DNA of 64,000 nucleotides from CAVPTL01 sp963727235 (lineage in GTDB: Bacteria > Actinomycetota > Thermoleophilia > Gaiellales > JAICJC01): the NCBI GenBank assembly GCA_963727235.1, contig CAVSFZ010000019.1, forward strand, positions 62,001 to 126,000, written 5' to 3'. The stretch's first letter is position 1. Every line of letters begins with the position of its first letter. The notes under the pieces were generated by a model. It was not told where the DNA came from, did no database searches, and worked only from the letters and a program-made list of their open reading frames with translations. Positions 14,654-23,374 of the stretch are shown here, piece by piece. The position numbers were made by a program, and so were the translations under genes.

Positions 14654-16069
14654 TCAGGCGACCGCAGGTGGGAGCGTGTCGACCACGCCCAAAGCACCCT
14701 CCACAGCGTGGGCGAGCTCGAGCAGTGCGAGCTCTGCGAAGGGCCGGCCGACCAGCTGGAGGCCGACGGGCAGACCGGCGGCGGTGAACCCGACCGGGAC
14801 CGACACCGCCGGGTAGCAGGTGGCGGTGATCCGCGAGCAGGCTCGCATCCACTCCAGATACGTACCCATCCTCACCCCCGCCACCTCCGCCGGGTACTCG
14901 CTTTCGAGTGGGAACGGTGACAGCTGAGTGACCGGGCAGACGAGGTAGTCGTAGTCCTCGAAGAATGCGTGGACACGCGTGTGAAGCTTCACCTGAGCGC
15001 GATCGGCGGCAATCAGATCGGCTGCGGTGAGCTCCAGTCCGCGGCGGATGTTCCAGCGAAGCGTCTCCTTCATACCGTCGCCCTCCGCCGCCAGCAGGTC
15101 GCCCAAGCCCAATGCCATGAGGTAGGCCCGCCACGTCTCGAACACCAGGTCGGCGCCGGAAAGATCCGGCTCGGTGGCCTCGACCGCCGGTCCCAGGCCG
15201 GCCAATGTCTCGACCGTAGGCTCGAGCACCGCCAGCACGTCCGGTTCGATCGGGAGCCCGCCGATCGTGGGGCTCCAGGCCACGCGCCGCCCGTCGAGGT
15301 CGGCGTCGAGCGTCGCCGGAAGCGGGAACGGGGGGATGCCGGCCGACAGGGGTGCCCGAGGATCGGAGCCGCTCATGGCGGAGAGAAGCAGTGCCGTGTC
15401 CATCGCGGTGCGGGCCATCGGGCCCTCCACCGCAAACGGCATCCACGGCGCCGAATCGGGCCAAGACGGGACCCGTCCCGGGGTAGGGCGCAGGCCGTAC
15501 ACGTTGTTCCAGGCCGCCGGGTTCCGCAACGAGCCACCCAGGTCGCTGCCGTCGGCCAGCGGCACCATTCGACAGGTCAGCGCCGCGGCTGCCCCGCCGC
15601 TGGAGCCGCCGGCCGAGCGATCGCGGGCCCATGGGTTGCGGGTGGCGCCGAACACCGGGTTGAACGTGTGTGATCCTGCCCCGAACTCGGGTGTGTTGGT
15701 CTTTCCCAGCATGATTGCGCCGGCCTCGCGCAGCCGCTCGGACAGGAGTGCATCGGTGGTGGGCACATGGTCGGCGAACGACGGCGACCCGTACGTCGTG
15801 CGCACGCCGGCGGTGTCAACCAGGTCTTTGTGGGCGATCGCAAGCCCGTGCAACACCGGCAGTTGGTCACCGCGGGAACGGCGCTCGTCAGCCGCGTCGG
15901 CCGCCTGCAGCGCCCGCTCGTCCACACGGGTGACCATGGCGTTCACCGCCGGGTCGACGCGATCGATCTGCTCGAGGTGGGCGGCCGTCAGCTCCCTGGC
16001 CGAAACCTCTCCGGACCGCAGCAGCCGGCTCTGGGCGGTGGCTGTCAACAGGCAGAGCTGAGTGGTCAC
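14654..16069 (-). CDS. Amidase signature family hydrolase
   Basis: 471 aa with the Ser-cisSer-Lys amidase signature: the catalytic Lys in GLAIAHKDLVDTAGV, the cis-Ser region in RDRSAGGSSGGAAAAL and the nucleophile loop ADGSDLGGSLRNPAAWN. The C-terminal VPVGFTAAGLPVGLQLVG is typical of the GatA/AmdA superfamily. No gatB or gatC is adjacent and the sequence looks like a stand-alone amidase, so it is unlikely to be the transamidosome subunit. GTG 16069 was chosen because the -10-like GATGAT ends 6 nt upstream; the longer frame would run across the divergent promoter. Confidence 0.9.
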   Translation of the reverse strand: MTTQLCLLTATAQSRLLRSGEVSARELTAAHLEQIDRVDPAVNAMVTRVDERALQAADAADERRSRGDQLPVLHGLAIAHKDLVDTAGVRTTYGSPSFADHVPTTDALLSERLREAGAIMLGKTNTPEFGAGSHTFNPVFGATRNPWARDRSAGGSSGGAAAALTCRMVPLADGSDLGGSLRNPAAWNNVYGLRPTPGRVPSWPDSAPWMPFAVEGPMARTAMDTALLLSAMSGSDPRAPLSAGIPPFPLPATLDADLDGRRVAWSPTIGGLPIEPDVLAVLEPTVETLAGLGPAVEATEPDLSGADLVFETWRAYLMALGLGDLLAAEGDGMKETLRWNIRRGLELTAADLIAADRAQVKLHTRVHAFFEDYDYLVCPVTQLSPFPLESEYPAEVAGVRMGTYLEWMRACSRITATCYPAVSVPVGFTAAGLPVGLQLVGRPFAELALLELAHAVEGALGVVDTLPPAVA

Positions 16070-16074
16070 AGCGC

Positions 16075-16081
16075 TATCATC
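16075..16081. promoter_or_regulatory. Overlapping bidirectional -10 elements (amidase / MBL hydrolase)
   Basis: Plus-strand TATCAT (16075-16080) ends 6 nt before GTG 16087, and minus-strand GATGAT (16081-16076) ends 6 nt before GTG 16069. The two predicted start sites coincide with the two GTG codons and are 18 bp apart, which matches the spacing I recall for bidirectional bacterial promoters. Confidence 0.6.
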
Positions 16082-16086
16082 ACCCG

Positions 16087-17079
16087 GTGCTCGAACCGGA
16101 CACGCCGTCTCGGAGCACCGCTGCACCTGGGATCTCCGACCTCGGCGGCGGGGTCGTCCGCGTCACCCACGGCCTGCCGTGGGCGCTCGACCATGTGCAG
16201 TGCTACGTCGTGGACGAGGGCGATCGGGTGACGGTGATCGATGCCGGTCTGGGGGATTCCCGCACGGCGGCGGGATGGGGGCTGGCCCTGGCAGAGCTCG
16301 GCAACCCTCGGGTGGATCGCGTGATCATCACCCATTTCCATCCCGACCACATCGGTGCCGGCGCCGCACTGGTGGAGCTGACAGGCGCCACCGAGGTGGT
16401 GCAGGGCGAGCTGGATGCGCGTATCTCGGCCGCCGTGTGGGCCCCCGACGCGCTGGCGGAGCCGTATGTCCGCTTCTTCATCGAACACGGTATGCCTCGT
16501 GAGCTGGCCGAACGATCGGCCGAGGCCGACTCGGGCAGTGCCGTGCATCCGGCCACTCCGACCCACCTGGTCAGTGACCACGAGCGCATCAAACTGGGCG
16601 GAGAGCAATTCGTGGTACGGGTGCTGGGGGGGCATGCCGATGGTCATATCGTGCTTGTCGGCGAGGATAGCGCTCGAATGTTCGGAGGCGATCTGCTGTT
16701 GGCCGAGATCACTCCCAACGTCGGCCGTTGGCCGGAGACCGCTCCCGACCCGCTGGGGAGGTACCTGGAGTCGCTGACGGAGATCCGGCGGCTGGCGCCG
16801 TCGATTGTCTACCCCGGCCACGGGTCCCCGATCACCACGGCGATCGAGCGCGCCGACGAGATCGCCGAACACCATCAGGAGCGGCTGGACGAGCACGTGG
16901 CGGCGCTCCGCACCGGCGCCGACACGACCTTCGCGGTCGCCCGGGTGCTGTGGCCGGGAGACTCTCTCAGCTTCCACGAGCAGCGGTTTGCGCTGGTGGA
17001 GGCGCTGTCGCACCTCGAACGGCTGGTGTTGGAGGGGCGGGCCGAGTCACCCGCCGTGGGGCGGTGGCGGGCGTTGTGA
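16087..17079 (+). CDS. MBL-fold metallohydrolase
   Basis: 330 aa metallo-beta-lactamase-fold hydrolase. The metal-binding motif THFHPDH is near residue 80, HADGH supplies the next histidine, the Asp lies in MFGGDLL and the last His in YPGHG. An additional C-terminal helical domain of about 80 residues resembles that of glyoxalase II-like or lactonase-like proteins. The substrate is unknown. The leaderless GTG start is supported by the -10 at 16075-16080. The stop overlaps the next gene (GTGA). Confidence 0.92.
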   Translation: MLEPDTPSRSTAAPGISDLGGGVVRVTHGLPWALDHVQCYVVDEGDRVTVIDAGLGDSRTAAGWGLALAELGNPRVDRVIITHFHPDHIGAGAALVELTGATEVVQGELDARISAAVWAPDALAEPYVRFFIEHGMPRELAERSAEADSGSAVHPATPTHLVSDHERIKLGGEQFVVRVLGGHADGHIVLVGEDSARMFGGDLLLAEITPNVGRWPETAPDPLGRYLESLTEIRRLAPSIVYPGHGSPITTAIERADEIAEHHQERLDEHVAALRTGADTTFAVARVLWPGDSLSFHEQRFALVEALSHLERLVLEGRAESPAVGRWRAL

Positions 17080-18017
17080 TCCGCGGCGGCGACGACCGTG
17101 GCGTACGCGAGTTGTGGCTGGTGTGGCTGGTGTACGTTCCGGCGCTGGTGGTCACCATGGTCACGTACTGGCGGCTGCCGCCCGGGGCGACGTACCACTT
17201 CACCGAGACCGGTGCCACAGGGGCGATCAGCCGCACCGTGGTCGAGCTGGATTACCCGGTGGCGATTGCCTCGCTGGCGATGCTGGCGGTTGTGTGGCGA
17301 TGGTTGGAAGGATGGTTGAGGTGGCTCGCGATCGCAGCTGCCGTGGGATGCGCGACCCTGGTGCTCCCGGGCATCGTCTCGCAGGACGATCTCACCGCCC
17401 GCTACCGCAACCTCCCAGCGGCGCTGGGGTCGGGAATCGCCCTGGTGCTGGTGACCGGCGTGGCAGTGCGCGCACCGGGGGTTTCGTGGGCCTGTGCCCG
17501 ATTGCGGGGGGATACCGCTCGGATCGTGATCGCGGCAGCGATCCTGGTGTTCGCCATCCCCTGGATCGTGGCGCTGTTCGGGTTCTACGTGACCGACATC
17601 CCCGGACTCGGCTCGATCTACCGCGGCTCGCAGCCCACCCCCGGCGAACAATTGGCCTCGGTGCACCGCGGGCTGCACGAGGGGCTGGCCGGCACCCAGC
17701 TGGTGCTGGCCGCCCTGCTGCTCTCGCGAGGGCTCCGGCTGGTGTCAGCCCCCCGCCTGAGAACGACGCTCTCGATCTATCTGGCGGTGACGCTCACCTA
17801 CGGCGCCCTGGTGGCGGCCGGCGACGGGTGGAACGAACAGGTGATCAAGCGCGGGATCGTGTCGTGGAACTTCCCCACCGTGCTCACCCCAGCGCTGAAC
17901 GCCGGATGGGTGCTGGTGATCGCGGCGGCGCTTGCAATCCACTTCCTGTGGTTTCGGCGCGAGACGCTCAGATCCACCCCTTCCGGTGATACCACCAAAG
18001 CTGACCGATGGTCGTGA
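17076..18017 (+). CDS. Multi-pass membrane protein of unknown function
   Basis: A 313-aa protein that I do not recognise. About eight hydrophobic helices are visible, e.g. LWLVWLVYVPALVVTMVTYW, IVIAAAILVFAIPWIVALFG and LVIAAALAIHFLW. A long outside-type loop (GFYVTDIPGLGSIYRGSQPT) lies in the second half. The GTG overlaps the MBL hydrolase stop, so the two are cotranscribed. Its 3' end overlaps the convergent corA gene by 50 bp. Confidence 0.8.
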   Translation: MIRGGDDRGVRELWLVWLVYVPALVVTMVTYWRLPPGATYHFTETGATGAISRTVVELDYPVAIASLAMLAVVWRWLEGWLRWLAIAAAVGCATLVLPGIVSQDDLTARYRNLPAALGSGIALVLVTGVAVRAPGVSWACARLRGDTARIVIAAAILVFAIPWIVALFGFYVTDIPGLGSIYRGSQPTPGEQLASVHRGLHEGLAGTQLVLAALLLSRGLRLVSAPRLRTTLSIYLAVTLTYGALVAAGDGWNEQVIKRGIVSWNFPTVLTPALNAGWVLVIAAALAIHFLWFRRETLRSTPSGDTTKADRWS

Positions 18018-18885
18018 TCACGATCAGGATCCACGAGAACGCATACCCCGCGTGCCAGCGCAGTTCGGGAATCGAATGGAAGTTCTGCCCGTAGACGCCC
18101 ACGATGAAGGTGGGCACGAGCAGCACCGAGGCGATCACGGTCAGCTTCTTGACGACCTCGTTCTGATCTTCGGCCACCTTGGCCTGGTGGTAGTCGCGCA
18201 CCCCCGCGATCAGGTCACGTGACAGCTCCAGCCCTTCGGATGCGCGCAGCAACTTGTCGTACGCGCCTCCGAAGCTGAGGGCGGTGTCTCGGTCGAACAG
18301 GCCGCGCCCGTCCACGTGGATGCGGTCGTCCACCACGCTGCGAACGGCGTCTCGGGTGGGCCCCAGCGTCTGGCGGATGTGGAGCAGGTCGTGGCGGAGC
18401 CCGGTCAGGCGCTCCCGCACCTGCGCCGGCGGCCAGTTCTCCACGTGATCCTCGAGCTCGTCGATCTCGGCGTTGAATGCGTCGATCAGATCGAGGTATC
18501 GCTCGGCGATGTCGTCGACCAGATGAAACACGAGCATTCCCGGGTTCCGCAGTCCGTGCTGCTCGTACACCGACCGCGCTGACGTGATGTCGAGCGGTGG
18601 GTCGCCGGGAGGGGTCTTGCGCACGGAGACGATCAGCTCGGGGGTCATGACCACATCCACCTCCTGGTAAAACACCCGGTCGTTCTCGGCGTCCACCACC
18701 GGCACCAGGAACACGCCGTACACATACACCCCGTGGCTCTCGATCGTCGGCCGCGGCTCGCGAGTGGGATCCGAAGGTGCCAGCAGCTGGTCCAGGGCGC
18801 GAGCGTGCAGGCGTCCCGAGCAAGCGTCCTCCAGCTCCGCGCGGTCGGGATCGAGCAGGTCGACCCATGTCGCAGATTCCGCCAC
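17968..18885 (-). CDS. corA: CorA-family divalent cation transporter
   Basis: 305 aa with a large cytoplasmic N-terminal domain, a long helical stalk and two C-terminal membrane helices (VIASVLLVPTFIVGVYG and FSWILIVITTIGQLWW). The signature loop reads YGQNF where the family usually has YGMNF, so the ion preference may differ (inference). The GTG start is preceded by TACGCT at 18898-18893 ending 7 nt upstream. It overlaps the end of the convergent membrane protein gene. Confidence 0.92.
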   Translation of the reverse strand: MAESATWVDLLDPDRAELEDACSGRLHARALDQLLAPSDPTREPRPTIESHGVYVYGVFLVPVVDAENDRVFYQEVDVVMTPELIVSVRKTPPGDPPLDITSARSVYEQHGLRNPGMLVFHLVDDIAERYLDLIDAFNAEIDELEDHVENWPPAQVRERLTGLRHDLLHIRQTLGPTRDAVRSVVDDRIHVDGRGLFDRDTALSFGGAYDKLLRASEGLELSRDLIAGVRDYHQAKVAEDQNEVVKKLTVIASVLLVPTFIVGVYGQNFHSIPELRWHAGYAFSWILIVITTIGQLWWYHRKGWI

Positions 18886-18892
18886 CGAATCG

Positions 18893-18898
18893 AGCGTA
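18893..18898 (-). promoter_or_regulatory. -10 element of corA
   Basis: TACGCT on the minus strand ends 7 nt before GTG 18885. Confidence 0.5.
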
Positions 18899-18945
18899 GC
18901 GACGGCCTCGGTCGGCCTTTGGAGATTGCCGTTGGGTGACCTCGA

Positions 18946-18951
18946 TAGACT
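18946..18951 (+). promoter_or_regulatory. -10 element of leuS
   Basis: TAGACT lies 39 nt upstream of the leuS TTG, leaving a leader of roughly 30 nt that contains a GGAGG. This is a leadered exception to the local pattern. No T-box-like structure fits in so short a leader. Confidence 0.5.
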
Positions 18952-18990
18952 CCCCGCTCAATCACCGGAATCTGGGGGAAGGGAGGGAAA

Positions 18991-21456
18991 TTGGAACGCT
19001 ACGACGCCGCGGCCATCGAGGCCCGCTGGCAGAAGATCTGGGCGGACGAGCGGATCTTCGAGACCCCCAACCCCGGCCCGGACGACGACAACGCGAGCCT
19101 GCGGTACGTGCTCGAGATGCTCCCGTACCCCTCGGGCGAGCTGCACATGGGGCATGTCAAGAACTACACCATGGGGGACGTGGTCACGCTCTTCCGGCGC
19201 CGCCACGGCGATCGGGTGATGCATCCCATGGGGTACGACGCCTTCGGCCTGCCGGCCGAGAACGCCGCGCTCAAATCCGGTCGCCACCCACGCGAGCTGA
19301 CCCGGCTGAACATTGCTGCAATCCGCCGGCAGATGGTGCGCATGGGATGGTCGATCGACTGGACGCGCGAGCTCTCCACCGCCGAGCCCGAGTACTACCG
19401 CTGGACCCAGTGGATCTTCCTGCGGTTGCTGGAGGCAGGCCTGGCGTACCGACACGAGGCGGCGGTCAAGTGGTGCCCGGTCGACCAGACGGTGCTGGCC
19501 AACGAGCAGGTGATCGACGGCCGCTGCGAGCGCTGCGGCAGCGAGGTCGAGTCGCGCAGCCTGGAGCAGTGGTTCTTCAAGATCACGGCCTACGCCGACC
19601 GGCTGCTGGACGACCTGGCCGAGGTGTCGTGGCCCGAGCGGGTCGTGACCATGCAGCGAAACTGGATCGGGCGCTCGCACGGCGCCCGCGTCGTGTTTCG
19701 GCTGGAGGGCGGTGACGAGCAGCTGCCGGTGTTCACCACCCGCCCGGACACGCTGTTCGGTGCGACGTTCTTTGCGGTCGCACCCGAGCATCCGCTGGCG
19801 TTGGAGCTGGCGCGGGGTACCGAACACGAGACCGAGGTGGCCGACTACGTGCGCCACTCGGCGGCGCTGTCGGCCGTCGAGCGGGCGTCCGAGAAGGTCA
19901 AGACCGGCGTCTTCACCGGCCGGTACGTGATCAATCCCGTCAACGACGAGCGGATCCCGGTATGGGTGGCCGACTACGTGCTGATGGAGTACGGAACCGG
20001 CGCGCTGATGGCGGTGCCCGCCCACGACGAGCGCGACTTCGAGTTTGCCCACCGGTTCGGGCTCGAGATCCGTCCCGTGATCCGCCCCCGAGACGGTGCG
20101 CCCGACCTCGACGAGGGCCCATATCTGTCGCATTCCGACGACGACGTGTTGATGAACTCGGGCCGCTTCGACGGCGTGGCGGCTCCCGAGGGACACGCGG
20201 CTATCATCGCCTGGCTGGATCAGGAGGGCCGGGGTGAAGGCACGGTCGCATACCGGCTGCGGGACTGGCTTCTGTCGCGTCAGCGGTACTGGGGATGCCC
20301 GATCCCGATCGTGTACTGCGATCACTGCGGCATGGTGCCGATACCCGACGATCAGCTGCCGGTGGTGCTCCCCGACATCGACGATTACGCCCCGCGCGGC
20401 CGCTCACCGCTGGCTGCGGCGGAGGAGTGGGTGCAGACCACGTGCCCCTCGTGCGGTGGCGAGGCCCGGCGGGAGACCGACACGATGGACACGTTCGTCG
20501 ACTCCTCCTGGTACTACATGCGCTACGCCGACCCCGGCAACGACCAGGCCCCGTTTGACCGCGCGATCGTGGATGCGTGGCTGCCGGTCGACCAGTACAT
20601 CGGCGGCGTCGAGCACGCGGTGCTGCACCTGCTGTACGCGCGCTTCTTCACCAAGGCCCTGTACGACCTGGGCTACGTCGGCTTCACCGAGCCGTTCGCG
20701 AACCTGTTCACGCAGGGGATGATCTATTACCAAGGCGCCAAGATGAGCAAGAACCGGGGCAACGTGGTCAGCCCCGATGCCATGGTTGCCCAGTACGGCG
20801 CCGACACCGCCCGGCTGTACTCGCTGTTCCTGGGGCCGCCGGATCAGGACGCCGAGTGGTTTGACGGCGGCGTCGCCGGCGCCCACCGGTTTCTGGCGCG
20901 ATTGTGGCGGCTGGTGAACGAGTCGGTCGACGAGCTGGGGCCGGGGCTGCCGGAGTCGGCGCCGGCCGACGGACCCGGCGGCGCCCTGGTGCGAAAGACG
21001 CACTGGGCGATCGACAAGGTCACCGCGGACGTCGGCAGCCGGTTCGCGTTCAACACCGCCGAGTCCGCTCTGCACGAGCTGGTCGGCGACGTCCAGAACG
21101 CGGCGGAGGCGACGCCGCAGCAGCGCCGTTTCGCGCTGGCCACCTCGGTCTCCCTGATCCAGCCGTACGCCCCGCACGTGGCCTGCGAGCTGTGGGAGCG
21201 GATGGGCGGAGAGCGGCTGTGGGACGCCCCCTGGCCGCAGGCCGACCCGGCGCTGCTGGTGTCGGACGAGGCCACCTACGCGGTTCAGGTCAACGGCAAG
21301 CTGCGGGGCGAGATGGTGCTGCCGGCCGACGCCGATCGCGACGCGGTGGTGGCGGCCGCCCGGGAGGTGCCCAACGTGGTGGGGCACCTCGAGGGTAAGC
21401 AGGCGGTCAAGGAGATCGTCGTACCCGGCCGGCTTGTGAATCTGGTCGTGCGCTAG
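18991..21456 (+). CDS. leuS: Leucyl-tRNA synthetase
   Basis: 821 aa class I synthetase of bacterial type. The HIGH motif appears as YPSGELHMGHVKNYTMGD near residue 45. The editing (CP1) domain has TTRPDTLFGATFFAVAPEHP. The KMSKS loop is KMSKN within GAKMSKNRGNVVSP. Cys pairs CPVD...CERCG may form a zinc site. The TTG start was chosen because GGAGG (18982-18986) lies just upstream and homology begins at ERYDAAAIEARWQKIW. Confidence 0.97.
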   Translation: MERYDAAAIEARWQKIWADERIFETPNPGPDDDNASLRYVLEMLPYPSGELHMGHVKNYTMGDVVTLFRRRHGDRVMHPMGYDAFGLPAENAALKSGRHPRELTRLNIAAIRRQMVRMGWSIDWTRELSTAEPEYYRWTQWIFLRLLEAGLAYRHEAAVKWCPVDQTVLANEQVIDGRCERCGSEVESRSLEQWFFKITAYADRLLDDLAEVSWPERVVTMQRNWIGRSHGARVVFRLEGGDEQLPVFTTRPDTLFGATFFAVAPEHPLALELARGTEHETEVADYVRHSAALSAVERASEKVKTGVFTGRYVINPVNDERIPVWVADYVLMEYGTGALMAVPAHDERDFEFAHRFGLEIRPVIRPRDGAPDLDEGPYLSHSDDDVLMNSGRFDGVAAPEGHAAIIAWLDQEGRGEGTVAYRLRDWLLSRQRYWGCPIPIVYCDHCGMVPIPDDQLPVVLPDIDDYAPRGRSPLAAAEEWVQTTCPSCGGEARRETDTMDTFVDSSWYYMRYADPGNDQAPFDRAIVDAWLPVDQYIGGVEHAVLHLLYARFFTKALYDLGYVGFTEPFANLFTQGMIYYQGAKMSKNRGNVVSPDAMVAQYGADTARLYSLFLGPPDQDAEWFDGGVAGAHRFLARLWRLVNESVDELGPGLPESAPADGPGGALVRKTHWAIDKVTADVGSRFAFNTAESALHELVGDVQNAAEATPQQRRFALATSVSLIQPYAPHVACELWERMGGERLWDAPWPQADPALLVSDEATYAVQVNGKLRGEMVLPADADRDAVVAAAREVPNVVGHLEGKQAVKEIVVPGRLVNLVVR

Positions 21457-21491
21457 TCGGCACAGCTCCGGCGCGGGTTGCGTCTGGAGCC

Positions 21492-22112
21492 GTGACGGCA
21501 CCGCAGGGGAAGCTGCTCGCCGTGTTCCCCGAAGTCTCACCAAAACTGCTCGTGACCGTGCTCGCGGGGCTCGCCATCCTGGCCATCGGATGGCAGCAGC
21601 TACACCGGTCTGCCGGTGTCGAGCGGGCCTCCTACTCCGCATCGTCTGCGTCCACCGGAGAGTCGCAGGCGACGTCAGCAGATCCGGGACCGATCATCGT
21701 GGTGGTCGACGTGGCCGGGGCGGTGCGTCATCCCGGTGTGTACCGGCTGCCCTCGGGCGCCCGCGTGCTCGACGCCGTCAAGCGCGCCCGGCCGCTGCCT
21801 TCGGCCGACATCTCGGCGGTCAACCTGGCCGCCAGGCTGACCGACGGCGAGCAGGTGGTGATTCCGCGCCGGGGCCAGGCGCAGCCGACGCCCGGGGCCG
21901 GTGCCGCCGGTACGCCGGCTGCCCCCGTGTCGCTCAACTCGGGCACCTTGGAGCAGCTCGAGACGCTGGACGGGATCGGGCCGTCGCTGGCCCAGCGGAT
22001 CATCGACTACCGCACGGCTCATGGCGGGTTTCGATCGATCGCCGAGCTCGACCAGGTCTCCGGCATCGGCCCGGCTCGGCTGGCGGCGCTGCGGGGCCAC
22101 GTCACCTTGTGA
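21492..22112 (+). CDS. comEA: ComEA-like DNA-binding competence protein
   Basis: 206 aa: one N-terminal membrane anchor (LLVTVLAGLAILAIGWQQL), a low-complexity Ser/Ala linker, a SLBB domain (VVVDVAGAVRHPGVYRLPSGARVLD) and a C-terminal helix-hairpin-helix (LDGIGPSLAQRIIDYRTAHG, then VSGIGPARLAAL). It binds incoming duplex DNA outside the membrane. The start is GTG. Its stop overlaps the comEC start. Confidence 0.92.
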   Translation: MTAPQGKLLAVFPEVSPKLLVTVLAGLAILAIGWQQLHRSAGVERASYSASSASTGESQATSADPGPIIVVVDVAGAVRHPGVYRLPSGARVLDAVKRARPLPSADISAVNLAARLTDGEQVVIPRRGQAQPTPGAGAAGTPAAPVSLNSGTLEQLETLDGIGPSLAQRIIDYRTAHGGFRSIAELDQVSGIGPARLAALRGHVTL

Positions 22113-23347
22113 TGACGTCGCGGGCGCCGGCCGACCCCACTCGGCTGGTGGCCGCGGTCGTGCTGGGACTGACCGCGGCGGCGTTCGGCAGGCCGGTGTG
22201 GGCCGCGTTCGCGCTGTTCGCGGGCCGGGGGCCGCGGATGCGGGTGGCGTGCATGTCGGTTGCGGTGCTGGCACTGGTGTTCGGGAGTGAGCGGGTCGCT
22301 CGGCTCGAACACCGCGCCCTGCGGCCGGGTGCGTTCTCGGGTGTCGTCACCGTGACCGCCCAGCCGGGGTCGGGACGGGCGCTGGCGTCGGTACGGGGAG
22401 CGGGGGAGACGGTCGTGCTGGTCGCCCACTCGACACCGCTGGAACAGGGCGGCGAGTACCGGGTGGCGGGTGACCTGCGCCCGATCGACGAGGTCGTGGC
22501 CGGGTACTACGCCACCCAGGGAGTGCACCTCGACCTGCGAGCCCATCGCGCGGTCGAGATCGGTCGGCGCGGAGGGCTCTGGGGTGTGATCGACGCGGTT
22601 CATCGGCAGGCGCTGGGGGTGATCGACCGCGGCGGCGGCACCGAGTCGAGTCGGGGGCTGGTCGCAGGCATCACGCTCGGCGACGCCGCTTCGATCCCGT
22701 TCGAGGATCGCGACCGACTGCGAGCCAGTGGCCTCTATCACGTGGTCGCCGCCAGTGGTCAGAACGTCGCGCTGGTGACGATGCTGGTGATCATGGGCCT
22801 CGGCTTGGCCGGGGTCATCGGTGTGCCCGCACGGCTGTCGGCGGCCGCACTGGTCACGCTGTACGTGCTGATCGCAGCGGCCGGGCCGTCGATCGTGCGG
22901 GCGGGCGTGGCGGGGCTGCTGGTCGCCGCCGCCTGGCTGGTGTCTCGGCCCACGCTTCGCTGGCATCTGCTGCTGTTCGGTGCCGCGGTGGTGCTGGCGT
23001 TCAACCCGCTGGAGCTTTTCGACCCCGGGTTTCAGCTGTCGTTCGCGGCCGTGATCGCGATCTACGAGGTCGCGCCGCGATTGCCGTCCAGGCTTGGCCC
23101 GGCCGTGGCGGTGTCGGTGGCCTGCACCCTGGTGACCACGCCGATCGCGTGGTGGCATTTCGGTCGACTGGCCCCGCTGTCGGTGCCCGCGAACCTGCTG
23201 GCGCTCCCGGTTGTGGCGCCGATCCTGTGGCTCGGGATCACCGCCACGGTGGTGGGGTCAATCGTGCCTCCGGCCGGGGTGCTGTTGCTCGCGCCTGCCA
23301 ATGTTTTGGCCGGCTATCTGCTGTGGGTCTCGGCACTGTGCTCCTGA
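22112..23347 (+). CDS. comEC: ComEC-like DNA-uptake channel lacking the C-terminal MBL domain
   Basis: 411 aa polytopic membrane protein. The Competence-domain signatures are LYHVVAASGQNVALV (family: HLLAVSGLHVA), GPSIVRAGVAGLLV and ELFDPGFQLSFAAVIAIYE. A short soluble N-terminal OB-like domain precedes it. Full ComEC proteins are about 700-800 aa and end in a metallo-beta-lactamase-like domain; here the protein ends right after the membrane domain and no MBL ORF follows. The ATG overlaps the comEA stop. Confidence 0.9.
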   Translation: MTSRAPADPTRLVAAVVLGLTAAAFGRPVWAAFALFAGRGPRMRVACMSVAVLALVFGSERVARLEHRALRPGAFSGVVTVTAQPGSGRALASVRGAGETVVLVAHSTPLEQGGEYRVAGDLRPIDEVVAGYYATQGVHLDLRAHRAVEIGRRGGLWGVIDAVHRQALGVIDRGGGTESSRGLVAGITLGDAASIPFEDRDRLRASGLYHVVAASGQNVALVTMLVIMGLGLAGVIGVPARLSAAALVTLYVLIAAAGPSIVRAGVAGLLVAAAWLVSRPTLRWHLLLFGAAVVLAFNPLELFDPGFQLSFAAVIAIYEVAPRLPSRLGPAVAVSVACTLVTTPIAWWHFGRLAPLSVPANLLALPVVAPILWLGITATVVGSIVPPAGVLLLAPANVLAGYLLWVSALCS

Positions 23348-23362
23348 ACCCGATCGGCATGC

Positions 23363-23368
23363 GAGAAT
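23363..23368 (+). promoter_or_regulatory. Candidate -10 element of the Rrf2 gene
   Basis: GAGAAT (A at position 2 and T at position 6) ends exactly 6 nt before GTG 23375. A weak match, supported mainly by its spacing. Confidence 0.35.
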
Positions 23369-23374
23369 ATGCGT

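Noticed and set aside
14654..16069. GatA subunit of the amidotransferase
   Set aside because: No gatB/gatC adjacent and the N- and C-terminal regions look like stand-alone amidases; only the YqeY domain protein at 38879 is GatB-related.
18946..18990. T-box leader for leuS
   Set aside because: The leader is only about 30 nt; no specifier stem or T-box sequence.
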